Of a stretch of 64,000 nucleotides of DNA, positions 8,931 to 18,418 are shown one piece after another. The position numbers and the translations under genes are program-made. This DNA is from Litoribacterium kuwaitense (GTDB taxonomy: Bacteria; Bacillota; Bacilli; Bacillales; DSM-28697). The notes under the pieces are model-generated. The model had not been told where the DNA came from and did not search any database. It saw only the letters and a list, made by a program, of their open reading frames with translations. Each line of letters opens with the position of its first letter. The first letter of the stretch is position 1. The stretch is from NCBI RefSeq assembly GCF_011058155.1, contig NZ_JAALFC010000009.1, positions 1 to 64,000 of the forward strand, written 5' to 3'.

Positions 8931-9745
8931 GGGACATTGGAAAGCGAACGGCAGCAAACTTCATTCTCATTTTAGTTAGTTTACTCATGTTTGTTCCTTT
9001 GCTGCTCATACTGAATGTCGCGTTGAAGACGAGCGAGGAGTTTCTCAATCAGCCAATTGGCCTTGTCGAAGCTTTTCAGTGGCGTAATTTTACAGACGCT
9101 TGGGTGCAAGCTGAGATGAACATTTATTTTATTAATAGCTTCATTTATACATTTTTTGGCGCATTAGGCACGGCTGTCATCTCCACACTAGCCGCTTTTC
9201 CAATCGCAAGACAGCATTTTAAAGGTGCGAATTTTGTGTATTTATTATTTTTGGCTGCTTTGTTTTTGCCGGGGGGACTCGTGCCGTTGTTATTTATCAT
9301 GAATGTACTCAATTTTATGGATACCTATCATGGGTTTATCTTGCTCAAAATAGCTATGGGGCTTCCGGTTTCTATATTTATTTTAACGGGTTTTGTAAAG
9401 GGTCTGCCCAAAGAATTAGATGAAGCAGCCACGATGGATGGCTGTGGCTATCTTAAATACATTATGTTGATTGTATTTCCGCTTATTAAGCCGGCATTTT
9501 TTACGGTTACGATGCTGGCCGCTATTGGAATTTGGAATGATTTCATTAATCCGTATCTCTTTATCACTGAAAAGGAGATGCGCCCGTTGACGGCCGGGTT
9601 GTATATGTTTTTTGGACAATATAGTACGAACTGGCCTGTGCTTGCAGCCGGCATTATTGTCGTTGCTGGTCCGCTGATTCTCATCTACTTATTTCTCCAA
9701 AGATATATTATCAGTGGAATTACGAGTGGGGCTGTGAAGGGTTAA
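8927..9745 (+). CDS. Sugar ABC transporter permease (MalG/AraQ type)
   Basis: Second permease of the importer (272 aa), with six hydrophobic helices and the EAA loop ELDEAATMDGCGYLKYIMLI. The GTG start at 8927 overlaps the stop of the preceding permease (GTGA), a common sign of a heterodimeric pair. It is followed after 28 bp by the GH2 gene. Confidence 0.9.
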   Translation: MRDIGKRTAANFILILVSLLMFVPLLLILNVALKTSEEFLNQPIGLVEAFQWRNFTDAWVQAEMNIYFINSFIYTFFGALGTAVISTLAAFPIARQHFKGANFVYLLFLAALFLPGGLVPLLFIMNVLNFMDTYHGFILLKIAMGLPVSIFILTGFVKGLPKELDEAATMDGCGYLKYIMLIVFPLIKPAFFTVTMLAAIGIWNDFINPYLFITEKEMRPLTAGLYMFFGQYSTNWPVLAAGIIVVAGPLILIYLFLQRYIISGITSGAVKG

Positions 9746-9773
9746 AGTGAAGTGTTTGGATGGGGGTTTAACA

Positions 9774-12377
9774 ATGGAAATCAGTTTAAAGGAATATGAT
9801 TGGCGATTCATGGGGTTTTATCCGTGGGTACCGATTTTAAGCAATAGTTTGGAAACAGGATTAGCATTAAAAGGTGTGACGGACTGGGTACCTGCGACCG
9901 TACCTGGCGGTGTCCATTATGATTTATACCGTGCAGGGATCATTAGCCATCCTCACATTGACGTCAATAGTTTGACCTGCGAATGGGTTGAAAATCGCTG
10001 GTGGCTCTATGAAACACAACTTCCTTGCCCGGAAATTCAAGAAGAAACGGTTGAGCTCGTTTGCAAAGGATTGGATTACCGCGCGAGAATATATATCAAC
10101 GATGAATTGTTAGGCATTCATGAAGGGATGTTTCATCCTGCGGTGTTTGATATTACTGCAATGGTGAGATCCGCTGATTCATTGAAGGTGCATATCTTAT
10201 TTGAACATGCACCTGATGAAATGGGGCAGATCGGAAAAACGTCGCTGACACATACACAGAAGAGCCGTTTTAACTATAAATGGGATTTTTCTGCTCGTTT
10301 AGTGAATATCGGGATTTGGGACGACATTACGCTAATAATAAACAAAGGCGCTCGCATTGATGAGCTTTCTGTGACAAGCGATGTCCAACAAGAACAAGGG
10401 GTCATTCGGGTTTCAGCTGTTTTAAAAGATCTGATCATAGGAGCAAATCCATTTTCTACGATGAAGTGGGTCGTTAAGGTGACTGATCCGGAGGGACATC
10501 TCGTCAAGACAGAAGAGCAAAGCATCGTGTCTGATCAGTTAAGATCTGATTTTGAAATATATATAGACGAACCGCTTTTATGGTTTCCGAACGGGCATGG
10601 TAGCCAGCCGCTATATTTAGTTGAACTGCAGCTGATTGACCAAAACGGGTTCATCTATGACGAACAAACACGGTCGATCGGGATACGGAGCCTTGACTTT
10701 GTGAGCAATGTAGATAGTCCTGAAGATGCTTTACCTTATACTGTTGTGATCAATGGGAAGAAGGTTTACATCAAAGGGGTGAATATGACACCGTTAGATT
10801 TACTTTACGGAAATGTGACCAATGAGCAATATGAATGGTTGATCTATTTAATGAAAAAAGCCAATATGAACATGGTACGGGTTTGGGGCGGCGGCATTAT
10901 TGAAAAAACCGTCTTTTACGACCTGTGCGATCGTCACGGAATAATGATTTGGCAAGAATTTATTCAATCGAGCTCGGGTGTCGACTCGGTTCCAGCTAAG
11001 AGCTCTGGGTTTTTGAGAGCATTAGAAGAGTCAGCGGTAGCTGCTGTAAAAGAACGACGTAACCATGTTGCACTCACGGTGTGGAGTGGGGGAAATGAAT
11101 TAACCGATGAGGAGGGTCGTCCGGCTTCCTGCGAGGATGACAATATTGCTTTACTTAAGCGTTTGGTTGAACAGCATGATCCTTCTCGTTTATTCCTCCC
11201 AACGTCGGCTTCAGGGCCTGTCGAATTTGTAACGCTGGAAAAAGGTGTTTCGCATGATGTACACGGAAATTGGAAGTACCTGGGTAGTCGAGAACACTAC
11301 GAGTTATATGGAAATGTTGATCATTTGTTTCACAGCGAGTTTGGTGTCGATGGGATGAGTGCGTTCAAAAGTATAAAGAAATACTTATCGGCAGGTCGAC
11401 TCACTCCTCGATCAATGAATGACGATCTCGTATGGCGGCATCACGGAGAGTGGTGGGATACGTTTGAACGCGACGAGAACTTGTTTGGAAAAATGTCTGC
11501 AATGAATACTTTTATTCAGGCGAGTCAATGGATTCAAGCGGAAGGCTTGCGCTATATTGTGGAAGCTAATCGCAGGCGGCAATTTAACAATAGCGGGAGT
11601 ATCATTTGGCAGTTAAACGAGCCATTTCCAAATGTATCCAGCACATCGCTCATCGACTATTACGGTGAGACGAAGATGAGTTACTACTGGGTAAGAAAAG
11701 CATTTGCGCCATTGCACGTCTCAATGGACTACCAAAAGCTTGACTATAAGATCGGCGAACCTTTTAGCGGTAAGGTGTATGTTCATAGTGATTGTTGGAA
11801 TGATGACGTACAGGTGAAGGCTGAGGTGCTTGACAGCTTTGGTAAGGGATATGCTGAACATACTTTTACAGGGAAAATGGAGACGGAGCAGTCTATATGC
11901 ATGGGGGAGTTCGCTTTTTCAGTTGCCGATTATCCGAACGACCTTTTTTTCATCCGAATCAAAGCAACAACACCTAGTGGTACAATTGGAGAGAATGTAT
12001 ACGTCTTTTCGACGAAGGAGCAGCAGATATACAGCTCAGCTCTCCAGCTTCAAGAAGGGAAGCTGGAGGTGACGTCGTTAACAGAATGGGAAGTTGCGCC
12101 GACACATCTTGCATCGGGCAGTGATCACATGTTTGAGCGCATATATTTGGTGCAAAATACTGGTAAAGAGGTTTTGCTTCACATTTATCCAGAAGAAACG
12201 ACAAATGACTTTTGGATAGAAGCGGATTGGGGCTTTGAGTCACTGTTTCCAGGTGAAGGACGTCAGGTGAGCATTTTGTGTAGACGTAAAAGTGGAGGAG
12301 GCTTTCTTGCTGAGGATAGGGCGAACAAAGAAGTTGAACAGCCTTCTATCCACTTCACTTACTTAAATCAAGATTAG
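9774..12377 (+). CDS. GH2 beta-mannosidase
   Basis: Large cytoplasmic glycoside hydrolase of family 2, beta-mannosidase type (867 aa). It has the N-terminal jelly-roll signature VPGGVHYDLYRAGIISHP, a central immunoglobulin-like region, then the TIM barrel. The acid/base Glu442 lies in VWSGGNE and the nucleophile Glu522 in FHSEFGVDG; NMVRVWGGGI is also typical. There is no signal peptide, so it should act on imported oligosaccharides. ATG 9774 follows GGGGG by 7 bases, while the in-frame GTG 9747 sits right on the previous stop without a clear site. As last gene of the operon it suggests that the transporter imports beta-mannosides (e.g. mannobiose), which is inference from context. Confidence 0.88.
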   Translation: MEISLKEYDWRFMGFYPWVPILSNSLETGLALKGVTDWVPATVPGGVHYDLYRAGIISHPHIDVNSLTCEWVENRWWLYETQLPCPEIQEETVELVCKGLDYRARIYINDELLGIHEGMFHPAVFDITAMVRSADSLKVHILFEHAPDEMGQIGKTSLTHTQKSRFNYKWDFSARLVNIGIWDDITLIINKGARIDELSVTSDVQQEQGVIRVSAVLKDLIIGANPFSTMKWVVKVTDPEGHLVKTEEQSIVSDQLRSDFEIYIDEPLLWFPNGHGSQPLYLVELQLIDQNGFIYDEQTRSIGIRSLDFVSNVDSPEDALPYTVVINGKKVYIKGVNMTPLDLLYGNVTNEQYEWLIYLMKKANMNMVRVWGGGIIEKTVFYDLCDRHGIMIWQEFIQSSSGVDSVPAKSSGFLRALEESAVAAVKERRNHVALTVWSGGNELTDEEGRPASCEDDNIALLKRLVEQHDPSRLFLPTSASGPVEFVTLEKGVSHDVHGNWKYLGSREHYELYGNVDHLFHSEFGVDGMSAFKSIKKYLSAGRLTPRSMNDDLVWRHHGEWWDTFERDENLFGKMSAMNTFIQASQWIQAEGLRYIVEANRRRQFNNSGSIIWQLNEPFPNVSSTSLIDYYGETKMSYYWVRKAFAPLHVSMDYQKLDYKIGEPFSGKVYVHSDCWNDDVQVKAEVLDSFGKGYAEHTFTGKMETEQSICMGEFAFSVADYPNDLFFIRIKATTPSGTIGENVYVFSTKEQQIYSSALQLQEGKLEVTSLTEWEVAPTHLASGSDHMFERIYLVQNTGKEVLLHIYPEETTNDFWIEADWGFESLFPGEGRQVSILCRRKSGGGFLAEDRANKEVEQPSIHFTYLNQD

Positions 12378-12432
12378 CAAATGTTTTTGATTACTTTCTT
12401 TAAAATGAAATAAAAAGTCAGATGACTCGGCA

Positions 12433-12485
12433 GAAAAACAGGATTCGAAGCAAACGAAGACGATTTGCTCACAATCCTGTTTTTC
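12433..12485. terminator. Bidirectional terminator
   Basis: gaaaaacaggatt and aatcctgtttttc form a long stem between the convergent GH2 gene and XRE regulator gene, with A- and T-runs on either side. Confidence 0.75.
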
Positions 12486-12499
12486 ATTTTGTCGGCCCT

Positions 12500-13051
12500 T
12501 CAATCTTGATAATATAGCAACACAAAAAAGCGGACGAGTTCGTTAGACGTATTCATATATCTATGCCTCGTATTGGCCGGAAAGCGGATCATATCATTAT
12601 CGGTAAAAGTCATTTGTTCACCTTGGAGCTCTAATGTGAGCTGGCCCTGTTGAACTAAGAGGTGTTCTTCACCTAAATGTTTTTCAGACTGATGCTCGTA
12701 GCCGGGATAAAGCTTCACAGCGTACATTTCAAACTTTTTTTCTGGGTGGTAGGGAAAGACCGAGTAGACGAAGTACCCGTCGTCGTCATCTACAATAGGC
12801 TTAAGTTGATCGATATTTATTTTTTCGATGATCGGACCGTCTGCTTCTTTTAAGAAAGTAGAAAAGGAGACTTGCAGCCCATTAGCAATTTTCCAAAGGG
12901 TTGTGACAGTTGGGTTGGATTTCCCGTGTTCAATTTGGGCTAACATCGCTTTGCTTACGCCTGTAAGCTCGGCGACTTTATCTAAGCTTAATCCCCGTTT
13001 CTTCCGGATATGTGCAAGATTATGCGCGATAACCTCTTGAATAAACTCCAT
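12500..13051 (-). CDS. XRE-family regulator with C-terminal cupin domain
   Basis: Transcription factor of 183 aa. It has an N-terminal XRE helix-turn-helix (SLDKVAELTGVSKAMLAQIE, about residues 20-40) and a C-terminal cupin (YEHQSEKHLGEEHLLVQQGQ, then FPANTRHRYMN), a layout common in regulators of amino acid or small-metabolite transport. ATG 13051 is preferred because AAGGAG lies 7 bases upstream; longer starts would only add an unconserved tail. It is divergent from azlC with about 80 bp between them, so control of the azlCD exporter is likely. Confidence 0.9.
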   Translation of the reverse strand: MEFIQEVIAHNLAHIRKKRGLSLDKVAELTGVSKAMLAQIEHGKSNPTVTTLWKIANGLQVSFSTFLKEADGPIIEKINIDQLKPIVDDDDGYFVYSVFPYHPEKKFEMYAVKLYPGYEHQSEKHLGEEHLLVQQGQLTLELQGEQMTFTDNDMIRFPANTRHRYMNTSNELVRFFVLLYYQD

Positions 13052-13075
13052 ATTCAATCTCCTTGACATGATGTT

Positions 13076-13104
13076 TTGTTTAATATAACATACGTTTATA
13101 TAAT
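13076..13104 (+). promoter_or_regulatory. Probable sigma-A promoter of azlCD
   Basis: TTGTTT (13076-13081), a 17-base spacer and TATAAT (13099-13104), ending 30 bp before the azlC start. A direct repeat of aatataac (13082-13089 and 13102-13109) covers the spacer and the -10 region. It is a candidate binding site for the divergent XRE-cupin regulator. Confidence 0.6.
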
Positions 13105-13134
13105 ATAACGAACGAACGGTGGGTGAGGACATGT

Positions 13135-13866
13135 ATGAACGAGTTAGCAAAAAGTATAGATTATGATGGACACGAAGATGCTCCGTCGTTCTTACAAGGG
13201 GTTAAAGATTGTGTCCCGACTTTAATCGGATATATTAGTCTAGGAATCGCGACTGGGATTGTCGGGGTAGCATCGGGTGTCAGTGTTTTAGAAATTGGTT
13301 TGTTTTCAGCGCTCGTTTACGCAGGTGCAGCTCAATTCATTATTTTTGCATTACTCGTTTCACAAAGCCCCGTGTCAGCAATTATTTTTACGACGTTTAT
13401 CGTCAACTCAAGAAATTTCTTATTAAGCATGACGTTAGCACCATATTTTACAAAATATTCTTTTTGGAAAAATATTGGTATTGGCGCGTTAGTGACAGAC
13501 GAATCTTTCGGAGTTGCGATCACAAAAATCACTAAGAATGAAAAGATGAGCGCACAGTGGATGAACGGCTTAAATGTAACGGCTTATTTTTTTTGGATTT
13601 TATCAAGTGTTGCTGGTGCTTTACTTGGAAACTGGATTGCTAATCCAGAAGTTCTAGGACTTGACTTTGCTTTAACGGCCATGTTTTTAGCCTTGGTGGC
13701 TGCCCAATTGGAACACATTCAGAAAACAAAGCTGAAGCTTTATTTATCACTCATTTTGTATGAAGTCATTGCGATGCTCTTTTTTAGTCTGTTTATGCCT
13801 TCATATCTGGCGGTTATTTTATCGACAGTCATTGTGGCGACGATTGGAGTGGTGAAAGACCGATGA
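13135..13866 (+). CDS. azlC: AzlC-family branched-chain amino acid exporter subunit
   Basis: Large subunit of an AzlCD-type exporter (243 aa, several membrane helices). It carries the family's hallmark stretch YAGAAQFIIFALL and FIVNSRNFLLSMTLAP. In Bacillus subtilis AzlCD exports branched-chain amino acids and confers azaleucine resistance; the same role is inferred here. ATG 13135 follows GAGGA; the GTG at 13123 is less likely. The stop overlaps the start of azlD (ATGA), showing coupling. Confidence 0.9.
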   Translation: MNELAKSIDYDGHEDAPSFLQGVKDCVPTLIGYISLGIATGIVGVASGVSVLEIGLFSALVYAGAAQFIIFALLVSQSPVSAIIFTTFIVNSRNFLLSMTLAPYFTKYSFWKNIGIGALVTDESFGVAITKITKNEKMSAQWMNGLNVTAYFFWILSSVAGALLGNWIANPEVLGLDFALTAMFLALVAAQLEHIQKTKLKLYLSLILYEVIAMLFFSLFMPSYLAVILSTVIVATIGVVKDR

Positions 13867-14188
13867 ATGTAGATTATACAACCCTTATCATCCTTTTTGG
13901 GTGTGCCATTGTCACATTGATTCCAAGGATACTGCCTTTTATTTTTGTCAAAAAAGTGACCCTTCCGAGCTCGTCATGAAATGGTTAACATTTATCCCTA
14001 TTTGTATTTTTACTGCCCTTGTCGTTGATAGTATCATTATTCAAGACGCATCTCAATTTGCAATTGACTGGCTCGTTGTCATCGCGATTGTGCCAACGCT
14101 TGCCATCGCTTTATGGACAAAGAGTTTGGCCATTACAGTTGTGGTCGGTGTTTTTTGTATGGCGACAACGCGGTTTATATTTCTCTAA
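13863..14188 (+). pseudogene. azlD: AzlD small exporter subunit, interrupted by a frameshift
   Basis: Starting at ATG 13863, which overlaps the azlC stop, the frame reads a normal AzlD N-terminus (MNVDYTTLIILFGCAIVTLI, then PRILPFIFVKKVTLP). It then runs into TGA at 13977. The rest of AzlD (ELVMKWLTFIPICIFTALVV and on to the stop at 14188) continues in the next frame. One extra G in cttccg^agctc near 13967 would join the halves as VTLPELVMKW. So it is a single-base deletion relative to the ancestor, or a base-calling error. AzlD is needed with AzlC for export, so the pair may be inactive if the lesion is real. Confidence 0.75.
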
Positions 14189-14194
14189 TGATAT

Positions 14195-14226
14195 AAAAAA
14201 GCAAGGCGGTTAAGCCTTGCTTTTTT
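14195..14226. terminator. Bidirectional terminator
   Basis: aaaaaagcaaggc and gccttgctttttt form a strong stem-loop between azlD and the convergent sulP gene; the T-run touches the sulP stop codon. Confidence 0.85.
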
Positions 14227-15689
14227 CATTGTCCAACCGCCTTTTTTTCTGTTTGATGGTGTCTTCCTAATCGGTCAACCAGCCGTTGGCTATCATCATT
14301 TAAACCAGTCAAAGTAACATCAGTGCCTCGACCGTTTAACTTTTCAACGATTTTATCGATGGAAGCGACAGCCGAGTCGTCCCATATATGGGTTTCGGTA
14401 AAGTTGAGCTCGACGTAGCGTGGCGTTTCAAGTTTTAAAACCGCTTCTTCAAAGCTTTCAACGGAGGCAAAAAACAGTTGCCCCTTTACTGTGTAACGCG
14501 CCGAGTCTTTGGAAACCATCGTTTCTTTAATCTTCACTTTTGATATTTTGGCAACGAAGAAGATGGCACTTAAGATAATTCCGGCGAAGACACCTTTAGA
14601 TAGATCATGTGTTGCAACGACGGTCGCTACCGTGACGACCATGACAATCGTATCTGTGAGGGGAACCTTTGGGAGCATGCGTAGAGACGACCAGTCGAAC
14701 GTGCCGATACATACCATAACCATTACACCGGCTAAGGCAGCCATCGGTATTTGGACAACCCACGGTCCGAGCGCGATGATGAGAAACATTAAGAATACGC
14801 CGGCAACAAAGGCTGACAATCTGCCACGGCCTCCGGATTTTACATTGATAACCGACTGACCGATCATGGCACACCCGGCCATCCCCCCAAAGCAGCCACT
14901 AACAATATTACTAATTCCTTGACCGCGGCTTTCTTTATTCTTATTACTCGTCGTATCTGTCATGTCATCGACAATTGAAGCTGTCAACAATGACTCAAGA
15001 AGACCAACGATGGCAAGGGCAATGGCGGTTGGCAAAATAATCGCCAATGTTTCAAAGTTAAATGGGACGTCTGGCAAGAAAAAGCTCGGCAAGCTTTGCG
15101 TAATTGTCCCTAAATCACCGACTGTACGGAGGTCAAAAGAAGTCGATATCGCCAGAACGGTCATTGCAATAATCGCAACAAGCGGCGCTGGTACAACTTT
15201 TGTGATCAGTGGAAATAAATAGATAATCGCTAACGTAACACCGACGACGACGTACGTCATCGTGGAAATGCCAAAGATATGCGGCACTTGTGCTATAAAG
15301 ATGAGAATAGCTAAGGCATTAACAAATCCGATCATGACTGAGCGAGGGATAAATTTCATAAAGCGGGCAATTTTAAAGACGCCTAACAAGTATTGAATGA
15401 CACCCGTCAAAATCGTCGCCGCGAGCATATATTGAATGCCATGTTCGCGAACGAGCGAAGCGAGGACAAGCGCCATCGCCCCCGTAGCCGCAGAGATCAT
15501 CGCAGGGCGCCCGCCGGTAAAGGAAATCACAACGGCGATACAAAATGATGCATATAGACCCATCATCGGATCAACACCAGCGATAATTGAAAAAGCGATT
15601 GCTTCAGGGATCAAAGCTAAGGCGACAACGATGCCAGACAGAATGTCGCCTTTGACGTTACCAAACCATTCATTTTTTAGTTGATTCAT
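14226..15689 (-). CDS. SulP-family anion transporter with STAS domain
   Basis: Membrane transporter of the SulP/SLC26 family (487 aa), likely importing sulfate, bicarbonate or a related anion with sodium or protons. About the first 380 residues hold the transmembrane part, with the family stretch [20 protein letters not shown] near the start. The C-terminal STAS domain ends with [20 protein letters not shown]. Length is typical. ATG 15689 is preferred because GAGGTG lies 9 bases upstream. The substrate cannot be read from sequence; a Na+/bicarbonate role would suit an alkaliphile but is a guess. Confidence 0.9.
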   Translation of the reverse strand: MNQLKNEWFGNVKGDILSGIVVALALIPEAIAFSIIAGVDPMMGLYASFCIAVVISFTGGRPAMISAATGAMALVLASLVREHGIQYMLAATILTGVIQYLLGVFKIARFMKFIPRSVMIGFVNALAILIFIAQVPHIFGISTMTYVVVGVTLAIIYLFPLITKVVPAPLVAIIAMTVLAISTSFDLRTVGDLGTITQSLPSFFLPDVPFNFETLAIILPTAIALAIVGLLESLLTASIVDDMTDTTSNKNKESRGQGISNIVSGCFGGMAGCAMIGQSVINVKSGGRGRLSAFVAGVFLMFLIIALGPWVVQIPMAALAGVMVMVCIGTFDWSSLRMLPKVPLTDTIVMVVTVATVVATHDLSKGVFAGIILSAIFFVAKISKVKIKETMVSKDSARYTVKGQLFFASVESFEEAVLKLETPRYVELNFTETHIWDDSAVASIDKIVEKLNGRGTDVTLTGLNDDSQRLVDRLGRHHQTEKKAVGQ

Positions 15690-15906
15690 TAGAACATACA
15701 CCTCATTTTAAAAACTAATGGCTGGAAAAAGCAGCGATTGCCAGTTCTTCCAACCACTTCTTTCTTGCAAAGAAGTAAAGGACCGTTTAGAACAGTCTTC
15801 ACTTTACCAAAGGTTACGGGATAAGTCTATCTTTTTTTGTTTCAAAACCACCCTTTTCGGAACTTTGATTTCTGGTACACTAGCTAAAGTAGGAGTGTGA
15901 AACGAT

Positions 15907-16449
15907 ATGAAAGTAGGATACATTCGGAACCTCGAAGGGGAAGAGGAGCAGTACAGACGTTTGCTTGAATTTGGCTGTGAGCACATTTGGCACGATAAGC
16001 AAGGATTTCTTGAAGAGCAAGTAGAGCTGGAAAAGTTATTGGAGCGTTTGACCGCAGGTGATGTCCTCGTCATAACGAAGCTTTACGTACTTGCGGAGTC
16101 AACACGTCAGCTTATCCAAATTGCGGCGGAATGTATGAAAAAAGAGGTGATGCTCGTATCATTAGACGATCAGATTGATACGAGGAAAACCGATGATTTT
16201 TATATTTTTTTACAGAAGCTTGATGAATTTAAACATGATGTGTTAAGTGCGAAGACAAAAGAAGGGATGAAAGGCGCAAAGACACGCGGTCAGCAAGGCG
16301 GTCGCCCGCGAAAGCCTGACGAAAAAGTAAAGCAAGCGATGGCGATGTATGATTCACGGCAGTTTAACCTGCAGGAGATTACACTTGCCACGGGCATTAG
16401 TAAAACGACACTGTATCGTTACTTAGAGGATCGCCGTCGCGACCAATAA
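15907..16449 (+). CDS. Resolvase-like protein lacking serine recombinase catalytic residues
   Basis: A 180-aa protein with the fold order of small serine recombinases (N-terminal resolvase domain, long helix, C-terminal HTH_7). The active site is gone. The family's GYxRVS motif reads GYIRNL, so the nucleophilic Ser is Leu9. The KLDRLGRS motif reads KLYVLAES (58-65), losing the Asp and two Arg residues. The linker (KGAKTRGQQGGRPRKPDEK) and the C-terminal helix-turn-helix (LQEITLATGISKTTLYRYL) are well kept. It therefore probably binds DNA without cutting it, perhaps as a regulator. TAGGAG lies 11 bases before ATG 15907. It is divergent from sulP. Confidence 0.8.
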   Translation: MKVGYIRNLEGEEEQYRRLLEFGCEHIWHDKQGFLEEQVELEKLLERLTAGDVLVITKLYVLAESTRQLIQIAAECMKKEVMLVSLDDQIDTRKTDDFYIFLQKLDEFKHDVLSAKTKEGMKGAKTRGQQGGRPRKPDEKVKQAMAMYDSRQFNLQEITLATGISKTTLYRYLEDRRRDQ

Positions 16450-16541
16450 ACGACATTTAAACACAATTTAAACAATTTCACCCCTCTTTTTAAAATGTAT
16501 CCGATAAGATGAGAGGAAGTTAAATGGAGGGAGAGTCATTA

Positions 16542-17915
16542 GTGAAGCGACGAGTAAAGCATTTAATTACTGGGTTTGCAGTCATCAGTCTTCTCGTTTC
16601 GGGGACACCAGCTTACGCAAACGATGTGACTGCTGAGCGGAGTGATCGTTGGTCTATGGGGATGGAAGAGTATGGTCACGCCATTTCAAGTGTGCATGTG
16701 AGTGAACATGATACGTTTGAGGATTTAGCTTTTCTAAAGCCTGTATTGGAAGGAAAGCGTATTGTGATGCTCGGTGAAACATCTCATGGTGCAAAAGAAT
16801 TTAACGGCATCAAAGGTCGAATCGTGCGCTATTTACATGAAGAATTAGGCTACAATGTGCTCGCCTTTGAGTCGCCGCTTGGTCAGGCTACAGCTGCTCA
16901 AGCAAGTGCGCCAGATGCTTCAGCGAAGGACACGCTCTCAGAAGGTATTTTTCCTGTGTGGCATGCTGAAGAAACGCTGAAGCTATTTCACTATATGGAT
17001 GAGACAGAAGAAACGGAAAAGCCTTTAATGTTGACAGGCATTGACGTTCAGGCAGACGCCGCCTTTGGTCCATGGTTAAGCGGTTGGGTAAAAACGCTCG
17101 ATGGAGATATGGCAGACACCATTCAGTCTACGGAAGAAGAGTTCGTCAAACTGTACCATCAACAACAGGATGAAAGTTTAGCTGTCCAAGAAGCAGCCGC
17201 CTTGATTCGCAAGTATGAAGCGATCCAAACGTTTATAGAAACACATCAGAAGGATTTGGAAGCTGCTTTTTCTGCACCTGTTGCCGCAAGTGTTGAAAGA
17301 GTGCTTCACAACAGACTGTCGTTTTTAAACGATGGAGTGTCCGCACAAGTCCATATGAATCAGCTGTTCAACGGAGCAAGTACAGAACCAGCAGAAAGCT
17401 GGGACGAAGATGCATCGTATCGTCGTGATCTCGGCATGGCAGATAATTTAGCCTGGCTGGCAAATGACGTGTATCCTGACGAAAAGATCATCGTTTGGGG
17501 TCATAATTATCATACCCGTAAGCAAAACTCTACGATGCATGAGGCCATTCAGGTTGTCCCGAATAAAAGCGGATATATCCCTACGTTAGGAGAGCTCGTA
17601 CCAGAAAAGCTAAAGGGACAAACCTATAGTATCGGTCTGTTTGCACATCATGGCACGACGCTAGCGAACACAGGCGAAGAAATGGAAATGGCTGAACAAT
17701 ATAACCCATACAGTATTGAAGAAATCATGACACCTAACGGCAAGCAGTCAACGTTTGTGGATGTGACGAAGGCTACTGACCCAAGTAATACGTGGATGGT
17801 CATGCCGGTCAACGGATCGTATTGGGGCATGTTCCAGGAAACCTTTTTACCATACGAACAATATGACGGCCTCCTTATGATTGATCGAGTAACGCCTGCG
17901 ACAATTGTAAAATAG
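16542..17915 (+). CDS. Secreted erythromycin esterase-like protein
   Basis: Member of the erythromycin esterase (EreA/EreB) superfamily, 457 aa, with the conserved block KRIVMLGETSHGAKEFNGIK carrying the catalytic His and Glu, AFESPLG, and a later VWGHNYHTRK. Unusually for a resistance enzyme it has a clear signal peptide (KRRVKHL, hydrophobic core, PAYA cleavage near residue 26), so it acts outside the cell. GTG 16542 is preferred because GGAGGGAG lies 7 bases upstream; ATG 16524 with GAGGAA is the alternative. Macrolide hydrolysis is not proven; many family members have unknown substrates. Confidence 0.85.
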   Translation: MKRRVKHLITGFAVISLLVSGTPAYANDVTAERSDRWSMGMEEYGHAISSVHVSEHDTFEDLAFLKPVLEGKRIVMLGETSHGAKEFNGIKGRIVRYLHEELGYNVLAFESPLGQATAAQASAPDASAKDTLSEGIFPVWHAEETLKLFHYMDETEETEKPLMLTGIDVQADAAFGPWLSGWVKTLDGDMADTIQSTEEEFVKLYHQQQDESLAVQEAAALIRKYEAIQTFIETHQKDLEAAFSAPVAASVERVLHNRLSFLNDGVSAQVHMNQLFNGASTEPAESWDEDASYRRDLGMADNLAWLANDVYPDEKIIVWGHNYHTRKQNSTMHEAIQVVPNKSGYIPTLGELVPEKLKGQTYSIGLFAHHGTTLANTGEEMEMAEQYNPYSIEEIMTPNGKQSTFVDVTKATDPSNTWMVMPVNGSYWGMFQETFLPYEQYDGLLMIDRVTPATIVK

Positions 17916-17924
17916 AGCAACTGT

Positions 17925-17958
17925 TAAAGCCTATGTACAAATAAGTGCATAGGCTTTA
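17925..17958 (+). terminator. Hairpin after the esterase-like gene
   Basis: taaagcctatg and cataggcttta form an 11-bp perfect stem 10 bp after the stop. There is no long T-run on the plus strand. A related hairpin recurs at 18920. Confidence 0.55.
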
Positions 17959-17959
17959 G

Positions 17960-18383
17960 CTTGTTGACAAACTTTCAATTTTATCTCCTAAAAGGATATT
18001 TAAAGTCGGAAACAATTAAAGAAATTTTTCTTTCTAGAGCATATGACGACAGCATTAATACTATTTATTTGTCCACGCTCTGTTATAATTTCTTATAAAA
18101 ATAACGCGCAAAAGCAATCATTTGCAGCAGAATCATTATACAATAACCGCGAAGACGCGCACCTTAAGTCGAATGCCGGTAAGGTTATGAAGGCAGGTAT
18201 TCACATCGATAAAATCAAGAACCGCAGGAACGACGGGGATCGCTTGGTCAATAAGAGAAACCACAGATTTTGGTATATGCCACTGAATATCAAGTATGCT
18301 CTATTCCAACGAATCTCGTGACTTCAGTCATGAGAAGTTCAAAGCTTTTTAATATCTCATTTCTTAATAAGGAAGGAATTATT
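17960..18383. other. Intergenic region with a possible IS end relic
   Basis: No convincing gene. A 92-codon open frame at 18043 has no ribosome site and no recognisable domain. Near 18317 the sequence gtgacttcagtcat forms a short imperfect hairpin like those in right ends of IS200/IS605-type elements, so part of this stretch may be insertion-element debris; this is weak. Confidence 0.3.
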
Positions 18384-18418
18384 GTGAAATCATTACTCAT
18401 CAAAAACTTTTAATCGCA

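Noticed and set aside
18043-18321. 92-codon open frame between the esterase-like and UPF0715-like genes
   Set aside because: No ribosome site, no domain and mixed composition; more likely chance or decayed sequence.
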